NCBI RefSeq assembly: GCF_900199545.1
Contig: NZ_LT962671.1
Location: 858,638-918,812 of the forward strand
DNA length: 60,175 bases
Direction of reading: 5' to 3'
From: Raoultibacter massiliensis
Lineage (GTDB): Bacteria > Actinomycetota > Coriobacteriia > Coriobacteriales > Eggerthellaceae
The notes under the pieces are model-generated. The model did not search any database. It was not told the origin of the DNA and saw only the letters and a list, made by a program, of their open reading frames with translations. The position numbers were made by a program, and so were the translations under genes. Shown here in pieces: positions 8,516-15,381 of the stretch. How positions within the stretch are numbered: the first letter of the stretch is position 1; each line of letters starts with the position of its first letter.

Positions 8516-9418
8516 ATGAACTTCAAGCAGATAGACGCAGCAATCGCCTTTTACCGCGACTCTGCGGACGAGACGACGAACGCCCGCCTCGCGTTTTTCC
8601 GCGAGATCTGGGAGACGATGGGCGCCGTATCGGAAAAGCATGGAGAAGCGCAACCGTACCGCGTTCCCGAGGCCGATGCGCTGCAGGCATGCGCGCGCGA
8701 TCATGTGCCCGTTTTCTCCGTGTCGGCGGTTGCGATTGATCGGGAAGCGTTCGCCGAAGCCGTACGTGCTTTGGCCGATCTCGTAGCGCGGCAGGCCGCG
8801 TTTCCCGATACGCTGGCTGAAGAACTTACCGATCAGCCTTGGGAGCAGTGGGTTGCGCAGAGTCCGCTCGAGCTTGCAGGAAGCGACCCTGCAGGCTACG
8901 TTGAAGCGTTTGCTTGCATGCTCGAACTCGGAGGCTTGAGCGAGGGTTCGGCATCGATCGGCGCAATAGCCGCTTCGCTTTCGCTTCGTGCGCTTTTGGA
9001 AGCTCCGGCTCGATCCGTTGTCGAGGCGATGCGCATTGCGGGGGCTGATCGGGCCCATCCGCTTCGCTGTCCCGTATGCGGCGGCGAGCCGACGATCGCC
9101 CGCGTGGGCGAGACCGAAGCATCGCAGGGTCGCGGCAAAGAGCTTTGGTGCGGCCAATGCGCGACGGCATGGAGCTTCGAGCGCGTGCGCTGCGCGCGGT
9201 GCGGAACGCAGAACCAGAGCCGCCTGCACTACTATAACGTCGAGGGCGACGATTCGCATCGGATAGCCGTTTGCGACGAATGCGAAGGCTACGTGCGCAC
9301 CGTTTACCAGCAGGACGCTTCCGCGCCGTTCTCCTTCGAAGTGGAGGATGTCGCGATGGCTCCGCTCGATGCGATTGCGAGCGACCCGCAGTTCGCCCGA
9401 GTGCGCGAAGGCGCATAG
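8516..9418 (+). CDS. fdhE: Formate dehydrogenase accessory protein FdhE
   Basis: A 300-residue cytoplasmic protein of the FdhE family, needed for maturation of Tat-exported formate dehydrogenases; E. coli FdhE binds the catalytic subunit and has rubredoxin-like metal sites. The C-terminal third carries four CxxC pairs (CPVCGG, CGQCAT, CARCGT, CDECEG), enough for two zinc- or iron-knuckles. The N-terminal ~170 residues are helical and poorly conserved, as usual. ATG at 8516 is chosen because a GA-rich stretch (GAGAAGAAGGA) precedes it; an upstream in-frame ATG at 8441 lacks one. It lies 80 bases after fdhC. Confidence 0.9.
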   Translation: MNFKQIDAAIAFYRDSADETTNARLAFFREIWETMGAVSEKHGEAQPYRVPEADALQACARDHVPVFSVSAVAIDREAFAEAVRALADLVARQAAFPDTLAEELTDQPWEQWVAQSPLELAGSDPAGYVEAFACMLELGGLSEGSASIGAIAASLSLRALLEAPARSVVEAMRIAGADRAHPLRCPVCGGEPTIARVGETEASQGRGKELWCGQCATAWSFERVRCARCGTQNQSRLHYYNVEGDDSHRIAVCDECEGYVRTVYQQDASAPFSFEVEDVAMAPLDAIASDPQFARVREGA

Positions 9419-9460
9419 GCGCTCGCGTTCGAGCGCCGATACCGAAGAAGGGAGGCCTTC

Positions 9461-10225
9461 GTGGCCGTTGTCGAATACCTGCCGCCTACGCATGCGGCGC
9501 GAACCGAAACCGAGGAGCGGCCCATCCGCATATTCCTCAACGAAGTGCCGGTGGCGGTGAGCCAGGGAAGCCCCTATGGGCTTCACGAACTTGCGGTGGG
9601 CTATCTTCTTTCCGAAGGCCTCATCTTCGACAGGGACCGGCTCGTTCGCGTCGAAGTGGACGAGCTGCATGCCGAAGTGTACGTTGCGAGCGGCGAGCGC
9701 GCCGAAGACGGCTACGTGCCGCTTCATCGCGTAACATCGGCGGGATGCGCTCAATCGGCCTTGCTTCGCTCGGGGGGAGATGCGATCGCGAAACCCGGCG
9801 TGCTGCATACCGAGCAGCGCTTCGACGCCGATGCGCTGCTCGCTCAGATGGACGAGCTCTGCCTGCGGAGTCCTCGGAGAAACACCGGGGAGTGCGTGCA
9901 CGGCTGCGGCCTGGGCGAGGGCGGCGCGGAATCGCTCATGCTCGTGCGCGAAGACATCGGGCGCCATAACGCCATGGACAAGCTTATCGGGCAGGCGTGG
10001 CTCGATCGGGTTGACGTGCGCGACAAGGCGCTGTTCATCACCGGGCGCATCAGCGCCGAAATGGCACTGAAGGCGCATCGGGCGGGATGCCCCGTGCTCG
10101 TATCCCGGAAGTCGGCGACCGATGAGGCGGTCCGGCGCGCCGAGGAGCTTGGCGTCACGTTGGTATCCCATTGCCGAGATGGCCGCATGCGCGTTTTATC
10201 CCGACCCGATCGGGTCATCGGATAG
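9461..10225 (+). CDS. fdhD: FdhD sulfur carrier protein for formate dehydrogenase
   Basis: A 254-residue FdhD-family protein; in E. coli FdhD moves sulfur from IscS to the molybdenum cofactor of formate dehydrogenase. GTG start after GAAGGGAGG. Seen: SPYGLHELAVGYLLSEGL near residue 40, TSAGCAQS at residues 92-99, EDIGRHNAMDKLIG, FITGRISAEMALKA and PVLVSRKSATDEAV, all FdhD landmarks. The E. coli CXXC motif appears here as C96-A-Q-S, keeping only the first, essential cysteine; a C-V-H-G-C motif occurs further on. It closes the fdh cluster. Confidence 0.93.
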   Translation: MAVVEYLPPTHAARTETEERPIRIFLNEVPVAVSQGSPYGLHELAVGYLLSEGLIFDRDRLVRVEVDELHAEVYVASGERAEDGYVPLHRVTSAGCAQSALLRSGGDAIAKPGVLHTEQRFDADALLAQMDELCLRSPRRNTGECVHGCGLGEGGAESLMLVREDIGRHNAMDKLIGQAWLDRVDVRDKALFITGRISAEMALKAHRAGCPVLVSRKSATDEAVRRAEELGVTLVSHCRDGRMRVLSRPDRVIG

Positions 10226-10265
10226 AGCAGCTGGATATTTTTCGAAGAAAATTGCATAAAGGGGG

Positions 10266-10294
10266 TTACAAAGCGGTTTCAAACCGCATATACT
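10266..10294 (+). promoter_or_regulatory. Promoter of the pyrR-pyrB-pyrC operon
   Basis: TTACAA (10266-10271), a 17-base spacer and TATACT (10289-10294) make a good sigma-70 promoter, placing transcription start near 10301, just upstream of the PyrR-type leader hairpin. Confidence 0.7.
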
Positions 10295-10304
10295 GCGCTT
10301 CAGT

Positions 10305-10408
10305 CCTTTAAAAGCGGTACAGAGAGACCGACAAGGCTTGCAAGCTGCACTCACCTTCATACGCAGCCAGCAACTCGGAAGCCTTTGTCTGTCGCAAAGG
10401 CATTTTTT
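10305..10408 (+). promoter_or_regulatory. PyrR-responsive attenuator leader of pyrRBC
   Basis: The RNA has a hairpin in which CCTT pairs with AAGG and CGGT with ACCG, with ACAGAGAG in the terminal loop (10305-10336). CAGAGAG is close to the PyrR-binding loop known from Bacillus. Downstream, GCCTTTG and CAAAGGC (10381-10401) form a terminator stem followed by six T. The same hairpin recurs before carA (22112-22144). PyrR bound to UMP would stabilise the first hairpin and let the terminator form. Confidence 0.78.
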
Positions 10409-10508
10409 ATGCTTTCGCGCAGACGGCTGAACCGGGCTTCGAATGGGAGCCTAGAGCGAGAGCCACCTGGTCAGTCTGTACGCACTCGAAGAAAGAAAAG
10501 GAGTGTGT

Positions 10509-11096
10509 ATGAACGACAACGACAACGTCAAATCCGTGTGCATGGATGCGGAGGAGATCGAGCGATCGCTGACGCGCATTGCGCATCAGATCCTCGAGCA
10601 CAACAGGGGAGCGGACAACATCGCAATCGTGGGCATCGTGACCCGCGGCGATCTGCTTGCCAAGAAGCTCGCCGACAAGATCGAGGAGATCGAAGGCACG
10701 AAGGTGCCGCTCGGCAAGCTCGACATCAGCTTCTACCGCGATGACTTCCTGACGCATCTTTCGCCCGAGGTCCACGCAACCGACATCCTCTTCAACATCG
10801 ACGGAAAAGACATCGTGCTGGTTGATGACGTGCTCTACACGGGCCGCACGATCCGCGCTGCCCTCGATGCCATCATGGACCTCGGCCGTCCGGCAACCGT
10901 TCAGCTTGCCGTGCTCGTCGACCGCGGCCATCGCGAACTTCCGATCCGCGCTGATTTCGTGGGCAAGAACGTTCCTTCGGCGTCGGATGAGAACGTGCGC
11001 TTGTTCCTCGAAGAAGTCGACGGCATTTCGGCCGTCGAGATCCTGTCAATCGAACCGGGCTCGCGCGCGGGCTCTGCACCGCTGGGAGGTGAATAA
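10509..11096 (+). CDS. pyrR: Bifunctional pyrimidine operon regulator / uracil phosphoribosyltransferase PyrR
   Basis: A 195-residue RNA-binding attenuation protein with uracil phosphoribosyltransferase fold. The PRPP-binding loop IVLVDDVLYTGRT (about residues 101-113), the FYRDDF segment and VDRGHRELPI are diagnostic. ATG at 10509 is chosen over the in-frame GTG at 10503 because AAAGGAG ends 6-7 bases upstream of it. It is first in the pyrR-pyrB-pyrC operon behind a leader that matches its expected target, implying autoregulation and control of carAB in trans. Confidence 0.95.
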   Translation: MNDNDNVKSVCMDAEEIERSLTRIAHQILEHNRGADNIAIVGIVTRGDLLAKKLADKIEEIEGTKVPLGKLDISFYRDDFLTHLSPEVHATDILFNIDGKDIVLVDDVLYTGRTIRAALDAIMDLGRPATVQLAVLVDRGHRELPIRADFVGKNVPSASDENVRLFLEEVDGISAVEILSIEPGSRAGSAPLGGE

Positions 11097-11098
11097 CC

Positions 11099-12043
11099 GT
11101 GGCGTTCAACCATAGACATCTTATCGACATCACGGAGTACTCTGCCGACGACATCATGCTCGTCCTTGAGACGGCTGTGAAATTCCGGGAAGTAAACGAG
11201 CGGAAGATCAAGAAGGTCCCCACGCTCAAGGGCTTCACGGTCGTGAACATGTTCAACGAGCCCTCGACCCGCACGCGCTCCTCGTTCGAGATCGCCGAAA
11301 AGCGCCTCTCGTGCGACAGCCTGAACTTCGGCGGCTCGTCCACTTCGGCGGTCAAGGGTGAAAGCCTCGTCGACACGGTGGAGACGCTCTGCTCCTACAA
11401 AATCGACATGGTCATCGTGCGCGACAAGCACGCGGGGGTTCCGCGCCTTATCGCCGACGTTTCGGGCGCTCATGTGATCGATGCGGGCGACGGCAAGCAC
11501 CAGCACCCGACCCAGGCGCTGCTCGACCTGTACTCCATCTGGGAGAAGAAGGGCGATCTCGCCGGCCTCAAGGTGGGCGTTGTCGGAGATATCGGGCATT
11601 CGCGCGTGTGCGGATCGCTCATTCCCGCACTCAAGATCATGGGATGCGAAGTGACCGTCATCGCGCCTCCCACGCTCATGCCCGCCCGTCCCGATGTTCT
11701 CGGGGCCGACCATGTGACGTCGAATTTCGACGAGGCGCTGCCCGAACTCGATGTGGTCTACATGCTGCGCATCCAGCGCGAGCGGCTCGAGGGTGCGCCG
11801 TATCCCTCCTTGCGCGAGTACAACCAGCTCTTCGGCCTTACCAAGGAGCGCGAACCGCTTATGAAACCCGATGCGATCATCTGCCATCCGGGTCCGATCA
11901 ACCGCGGTGTCGAACTCGACAGCTATATGGCCGACCATCCGAACCGATCGGTCATTCTCGATCAGGTCTATGCGGGAATCCTGACCCGCATGGCCGAAAT
12001 GTACCTACTTCTGGGAGGGAGCGAAGATGGCCTTACTGCTTAA
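11099..12043 (+). CDS. pyrB: Aspartate carbamoyltransferase catalytic subunit
   Basis: Condenses carbamoyl phosphate and aspartate to carbamoyl aspartate, the second step of UMP synthesis. 314 residues. The carbamoyl-phosphate loop S-T-R-T-R is at residues 56-60; HPTQALLD and HPGPINRGVELD are the other binding segments. GTG start two bases after the pyrR stop, with GGGAGGTG inside the end of pyrR as ribosome binding site. No pyrI regulatory subunit is present, as in other PyrR-controlled organisms. The 3' end overlaps pyrC by 17 bases. Confidence 0.96.
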   Translation: MAFNHRHLIDITEYSADDIMLVLETAVKFREVNERKIKKVPTLKGFTVVNMFNEPSTRTRSSFEIAEKRLSCDSLNFGGSSTSAVKGESLVDTVETLCSYKIDMVIVRDKHAGVPRLIADVSGAHVIDAGDGKHQHPTQALLDLYSIWEKKGDLAGLKVGVVGDIGHSRVCGSLIPALKIMGCEVTVIAPPTLMPARPDVLGADHVTSNFDEALPELDVVYMLRIQRERLEGAPYPSLREYNQLFGLTKEREPLMKPDAIICHPGPINRGVELDSYMADHPNRSVILDQVYAGILTRMAEMYLLLGGSEDGLTA

Positions 12044-13319
12044 GAACGCCCATGTGATCGACCCGCAGGTCGGTCTGAACAAAGTAGCCGATATCGTCGT
12101 GCGCGACGGCAAGATCGTGGAAGTCGGCGAGAACCTGTCCATCGAGAAGGGCGTCGAGAAGGACCTTGCAGGCAAGATCGTCGTCCCCGGTTTGGTCGAC
12201 ATGCATGTGCATCTGCGCGAGCCCGGCTTCGAGCAGAAGGAAGACATCGCGAGCGGCACGAGGGCTGCCGCGCATGGCGGGTTCACCGCAGTGTGCTGCA
12301 TGCCCAACACCAAGCCCGTGACTGACAACGCGACTGCCGTCGAGTTCATCCAAGCGCGTGCAAACGCGGTTGGCAAGTGCCGCGTGCACGTGGCGGGCGC
12401 TTGCAGCCAGGGACTCAAGGGCGAGACGCTTTCCGAGATGGGCGACATGGTGGCGCACGGTGCGGTGGCGTTCACCGATGACGGACGCGGCGTGCAAGAC
12501 GCGGGCATGATGCGCCGCGTCATGGATTACGGCAGCATGTTCGATCGCGTTGTCATGAGCCACTGCCAGGACGAGGGTCTGGTTGGCGACGGCCAGGTGA
12601 ACGAAGGCATCGCTTCCACGCGTCTCGGCATGCTCGGCTGGCCCGCCGAGGGCGAGGAGCTGCAGATCGCCCGCGACATCGCACTCTGCCGCTTGACCGG
12701 ATGCCCGCTGCACATCCAGCACATCACCACGGCCCGCGGTCTTAAACTGGTGCGCGCCGCGAAGGAAGAGGGCCTGCCCGTCACCTGCGAGGTGACGCCG
12801 CATCATCTCTTCCTGAACGAATGGGCCATCGGCGACGACTACAACACCTTCCTCAAGGTGAATCCGCCGCTGCGCACGCCCGAGGATTGCAACGCGCTTA
12901 TTGATGGCGTGATCGATGGCACCATCGACGCCATCGTGACCGACCACGCGCCGCATACCGCCTGGGAGAAGAACTGCGAGTTCGAAATCGCACCGTTCGG
13001 CATGATCGGGCTTGAGACTTCGCTTGCGCTCATCATCACGAATCTCGTGGATCCGGGCCACCTCAGCTGGGAGCGCGCTATCGAGCTCATGAGCGTGAAG
13101 CCGCGCGAGATCCTGCGCGTCGAGCGCGTGGCCATCGAGCCCGGCTGCACGGCCGACCTCACGGTCGTCGATCCCGAAGTCGAGTGGACGGTCGATGCGG
13201 CGGACTTCTTCTCGAAGGCCACCAACTCCGGCTTCATCGGCGAAGAGCTCAAGGGCCGTGCCACCGATGTGTTCGTCGGCGGCTACGCCACCTTGGAAGA
13301 CGGCGCTATCGTCGAGTAG
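12027..13319 (+). CDS. pyrC: Dihydroorotase (class I)
   Basis: Zinc amidohydrolase that cyclises carbamoyl aspartate to dihydroorotate. 430 residues, the length of class I bacterial enzymes. The metal-binding D-M-H-V-H-L-R-E-P is at residues 58-66; MPNTKP, CEVTPHHLFL and the catalytic VTDHAPHT follow in family order. The start lies inside the pyrB 3' end, so it is coupled to it. It is the last gene of the operon: a 14-bp-stem terminator begins 21 bases after its stop. Confidence 0.95.
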   Translation: MALLLKNAHVIDPQVGLNKVADIVVRDGKIVEVGENLSIEKGVEKDLAGKIVVPGLVDMHVHLREPGFEQKEDIASGTRAAAHGGFTAVCCMPNTKPVTDNATAVEFIQARANAVGKCRVHVAGACSQGLKGETLSEMGDMVAHGAVAFTDDGRGVQDAGMMRRVMDYGSMFDRVVMSHCQDEGLVGDGQVNEGIASTRLGMLGWPAEGEELQIARDIALCRLTGCPLHIQHITTARGLKLVRAAKEEGLPVTCEVTPHHLFLNEWAIGDDYNTFLKVNPPLRTPEDCNALIDGVIDGTIDAIVTDHAPHTAWEKNCEFEIAPFGMIGLETSLALIITNLVDPGHLSWERAIELMSVKPREILRVERVAIEPGCTADLTVVDPEVEWTVDAADFFSKATNSGFIGEELKGRATDVFVGGYATLEDGAIVE

Positions 13320-13340
13320 ACGCTGCTGCTTGCTTATCGT

Positions 13341-13382
13341 AGCGGGTCGGGACGCTTGAACGTTCCGACCCGCTAGCGTTTT
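13341..13382 (+). terminator. Intrinsic terminator of pyrRBC
   Basis: AGCGGGTCGG (13341-13350) pairs with CCGACCCGCT (13365-13374); the inner GACG/CGTT extends the stem to about 14 bp around the loop CTTGAA. TTTT follows at 13379-13382. Confidence 0.75.
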
Positions 13383-13573
13383 ACAGGTTGTATTCGGGTG
13401 CGACACGGTGCCTGCTCGACTTGCCCTCGGGACCTTTTCGTCGTCGCTTTACCACTCGTTGTCATTCCCAGCGATCTCGTGATGCAAATGCGGCCTTGCG
13501 CTTCCTCGCTGTGCACTTTGCATTATGGATCGCGAGTCAAGTCTTGCTTTGCGTGGGTAGCCATCTCGGTTTT

Positions 13574-13794
13574 GTGAGCCAAATCCTGTATTTTTGCCGA
13601 AAAGAAACGATCTGAAGGCGCGTATCGGCAAGTCGATATTGAAGCTGATTCAGGATTAGAAAAAGACCAGGTTAAATGCCTGTGCTTTTGAGGCAATTCT
13701 TGAAGGCTTCCCCCATGAACTTCCATTGACTGCTCAGACAGTCAAAAGCTCCTTCAGATCGATCTTTTTCGGCGAAATTTGGGCAATCGGTGTG
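13574..13794. repeat. ~220-bp interspersed repeat, copy 1, with imperfect terminal inverted repeats
   Basis: Matches 19445-19664 in the same orientation and at almost the same length (221 versus 220). The first ~100 and last ~45 bases are strongly conserved and the middle is diverged. Near each end are inverted arms: TTTTTGCCGAAAAGAAACGA at 13591 continuing to TCTGAAGGCG, and CTCCTTCAGATCGATCTTTT at 13749 continuing to TCGGCGAAAT. No coding capacity is seen. The form is that of a non-autonomous MITE-like element. Two copies bracket the molybdopterin reductase module. Confidence 0.7.
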
Positions 13795-13801
13795 AGAAAA
13801 C

Positions 13802-13873
13802 GCATCGCGGCCACGCACCCGCTGTCGCGTCGAGGATGCATCGCGGCCATGTATTCGCTGTCGCGCCGGCGAT
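13802..13873. repeat. Two tandem imperfect 36-bp repeats
   Basis: 13802-13837 and 13838-13873 both start GCATCGCGGCCA and contain GCTGTCGCG at the same offset; 29 of 36 positions agree by eye. A GC hairpin (GCGGCGG/CCGCCGC, 13876-13896) follows. This sits downstream of the TorD-like gene on the other strand and may serve as its transcription end. Confidence 0.55.
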
Positions 13874-13931
13874 ACGCGGCGGTTTCGCGCCGCCGCGTCG
13901 GAGGCTTGGTGCGGCGGCGAAGCGGACTAAC

Positions 13932-14609
13932 CTATGCGCAGGCTGTATCAAGGAAATCCTTGTCGAGGGTGAGGAACCCTTCGAGCATGCAGGCGAGGCC
14001 TCGGTAGAAGTCGGTTTTGGCGAAGCGCTTCATGTCGGCGGCCATCTGCGGCACCCAGTTCAAAAGGTGCGTCTCGAGAAACTCCTTCTGTTTTGCCAGG
14101 TTCTGTTGCTGCCCATCCCCCCTCAAGCAGAGGATCTGCATAAACTCCAGTTCGGAGGCGATGTGGTCTTCGCCTTCCTTCCACGAGGGTTGCGCTGCGA
14201 CTTTGCACGAGGCGTATATTGCTGCGACTTCTTTGCGCGCCTGCTGCATGAGGAGCCTTTTGTTGGAAGCGTACACCGACTCGTACGGATAGGCAGCCGA
14301 GTGCCCGTCTATTCCATGCCCGATGAAGACGCGGACGAAATCGACGGCAAGCTCGGTCAGGCGATCGCCTTCGGGATCTTCGCTGGTTTTGCCGTACGAG
14401 CCGATAAGCCTCATTCCTTCGCTCATCGCATCGCTGTCGTCCGACTGAGGCAGCGTAGCGAGCTTCTCGAGGGTTTCCGCATCGGCCTCTTCGCGGAATA
14501 GGCGGGCGAGCAGCCCGTACACGGCGGCGCGATCACGCGAAAGATCGGCAAGTTCGGATTCGCCGTTTGCCTGCATGCTGTTCGCGGCTTGTTCGATTTC
14601 GTTTTCCAT
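13932..14609 (-). CDS. TorD/DmsD-family molecular chaperone
   Basis: A 225-residue, mostly helical cytoplasmic protein of the TorD family. These bind Tat signal peptides and help insert the molybdopterin cofactor before export. Seen: DRAAVYGLLARLFREEAD near the N-terminus, the characteristic LAVDFVRVFIGHG...AAYPYESVY segment, and a C-terminal helix block (NWVPQMAADMKRFAKTDFYRG). ATG at 14609 follows GAAAGGAAG; an upstream in-frame start exists but has poor support. It is third in an operon with a ferredoxin subunit and a Tat-exported reductase, its probable client. Confidence 0.85.
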   Translation of the reverse strand: MENEIEQAANSMQANGESELADLSRDRAAVYGLLARLFREEADAETLEKLATLPQSDDSDAMSEGMRLIGSYGKTSEDPEGDRLTELAVDFVRVFIGHGIDGHSAAYPYESVYASNKRLLMQQARKEVAAIYASCKVAAQPSWKEGEDHIASELEFMQILCLRGDGQQQNLAKQKEFLETHLLNWVPQMAADMKRFAKTDFYRGLACMLEGFLTLDKDFLDTACA

Positions 14610-14715
14610 GGTACTTCCTTTCGCTTCGGGGCCGTGTGGCGTATGGATGCCGCCTGCGCAGCAGGCAACGGACGGCAAGCCGCCGACCTGCGAACAGTCG
14701 GCGGCTCCAGTTTCT

Positions 14716-15351
14716 TTACGAGTGGAATACCTCGTCCAGGTCGTTCTCGCCGCTGTAGATGTAGTAGACTGACGGCTCGGTTCCCTCCGATTCGAGCAGA
14801 ACCTTGCTCTGCGCTGCGAGCTTGGCGACTTCGGACGTCTCGTCTTCCAGGTCGCCGAAAACGCGGGCGTCGGCGACGCAGGTCTTCACGCACAGCGGCT
14901 CTTCGCCGAGCGCCCTGCGGTCGGAGCAGAACGTGCACTTCTCGGTAATGCCGACCTTATGGGCGACGAAGTGGTGTGCTTCGTGCTCGGTCGGGCCCGC
15001 TTCTCCGTGGTTGGACGTGACGCTTTCGAGGACGACGCGCGCACCGTACGGGCAGGCGGTTTTGCACGAGCCGCATCCGATGCACTCGTCCGGGTCGATT
15101 CCCACGACGCCGTCGTCGTCGATTTTCGTCGCACCGGTGGGGCATACCGCCATGCACAGCGGCTTGGCGCACTGCATGCAGAGGGTGGGCAGATACGTTA
15201 CCTCCAAATCGGGGAAGGTGCCCGATGTGAATTCCTTGACGTGGGACCAGCGATCGTCGGCGGGCAGGCCGCGCGACACGGCGCAGCCTACGGAGCAGGC
15301 GTGACAGCCGATGCATCGATCCAGATTGATGACCATTCCTAAACGAGCCAT
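14716..15351 (-). CDS. DmsB-like 4Fe-4S ferredoxin subunit of a molybdopterin oxidoreductase
   Basis: 211 residues with four clusters of cysteines (CIGCHACSVGC at residues 13-23; CMQCAKPLCMAVC; CIGCGSCKTAC; CTFCSDRR...CVKTC), enough for four [4Fe-4S] centres. It passes electrons to the catalytic subunit encoded directly upstream. It has no transmembrane helix and no Tat signal of its own, so it would be exported by hitch-hiking with the catalytic subunit. No DmsC/NrfD-type quinol-oxidising anchor is encoded nearby, so the electron donor is not evident. Confidence 0.9.
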   Translation of the reverse strand: MARLGMVINLDRCIGCHACSVGCAVSRGLPADDRWSHVKEFTSGTFPDLEVTYLPTLCMQCAKPLCMAVCPTGATKIDDDGVVGIDPDECIGCGSCKTACPYGARVVLESVTSNHGEAGPTEHEAHHFVAHKVGITEKCTFCSDRRALGEEPLCVKTCVADARVFGDLEDETSEVAKLAAQSKVLLESEGTEPSVYYIYSGENDLDEVFHS

Positions 15352-15381
15352 GAGATCAACTCCTTGCTTTGCTCGAAGACA

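Noticed and set aside
8489..10171. 560-residue minus-strand frame opposite fdhE and fdhD
   Set aside because: Spans two clearly coding genes on the other strand and shows no domain or start signal.
13574..13794. Insertion sequence with transposase
   Set aside because: The element is only ~220 bp and has no transposase frame; it can only be non-autonomous or non-mobile.
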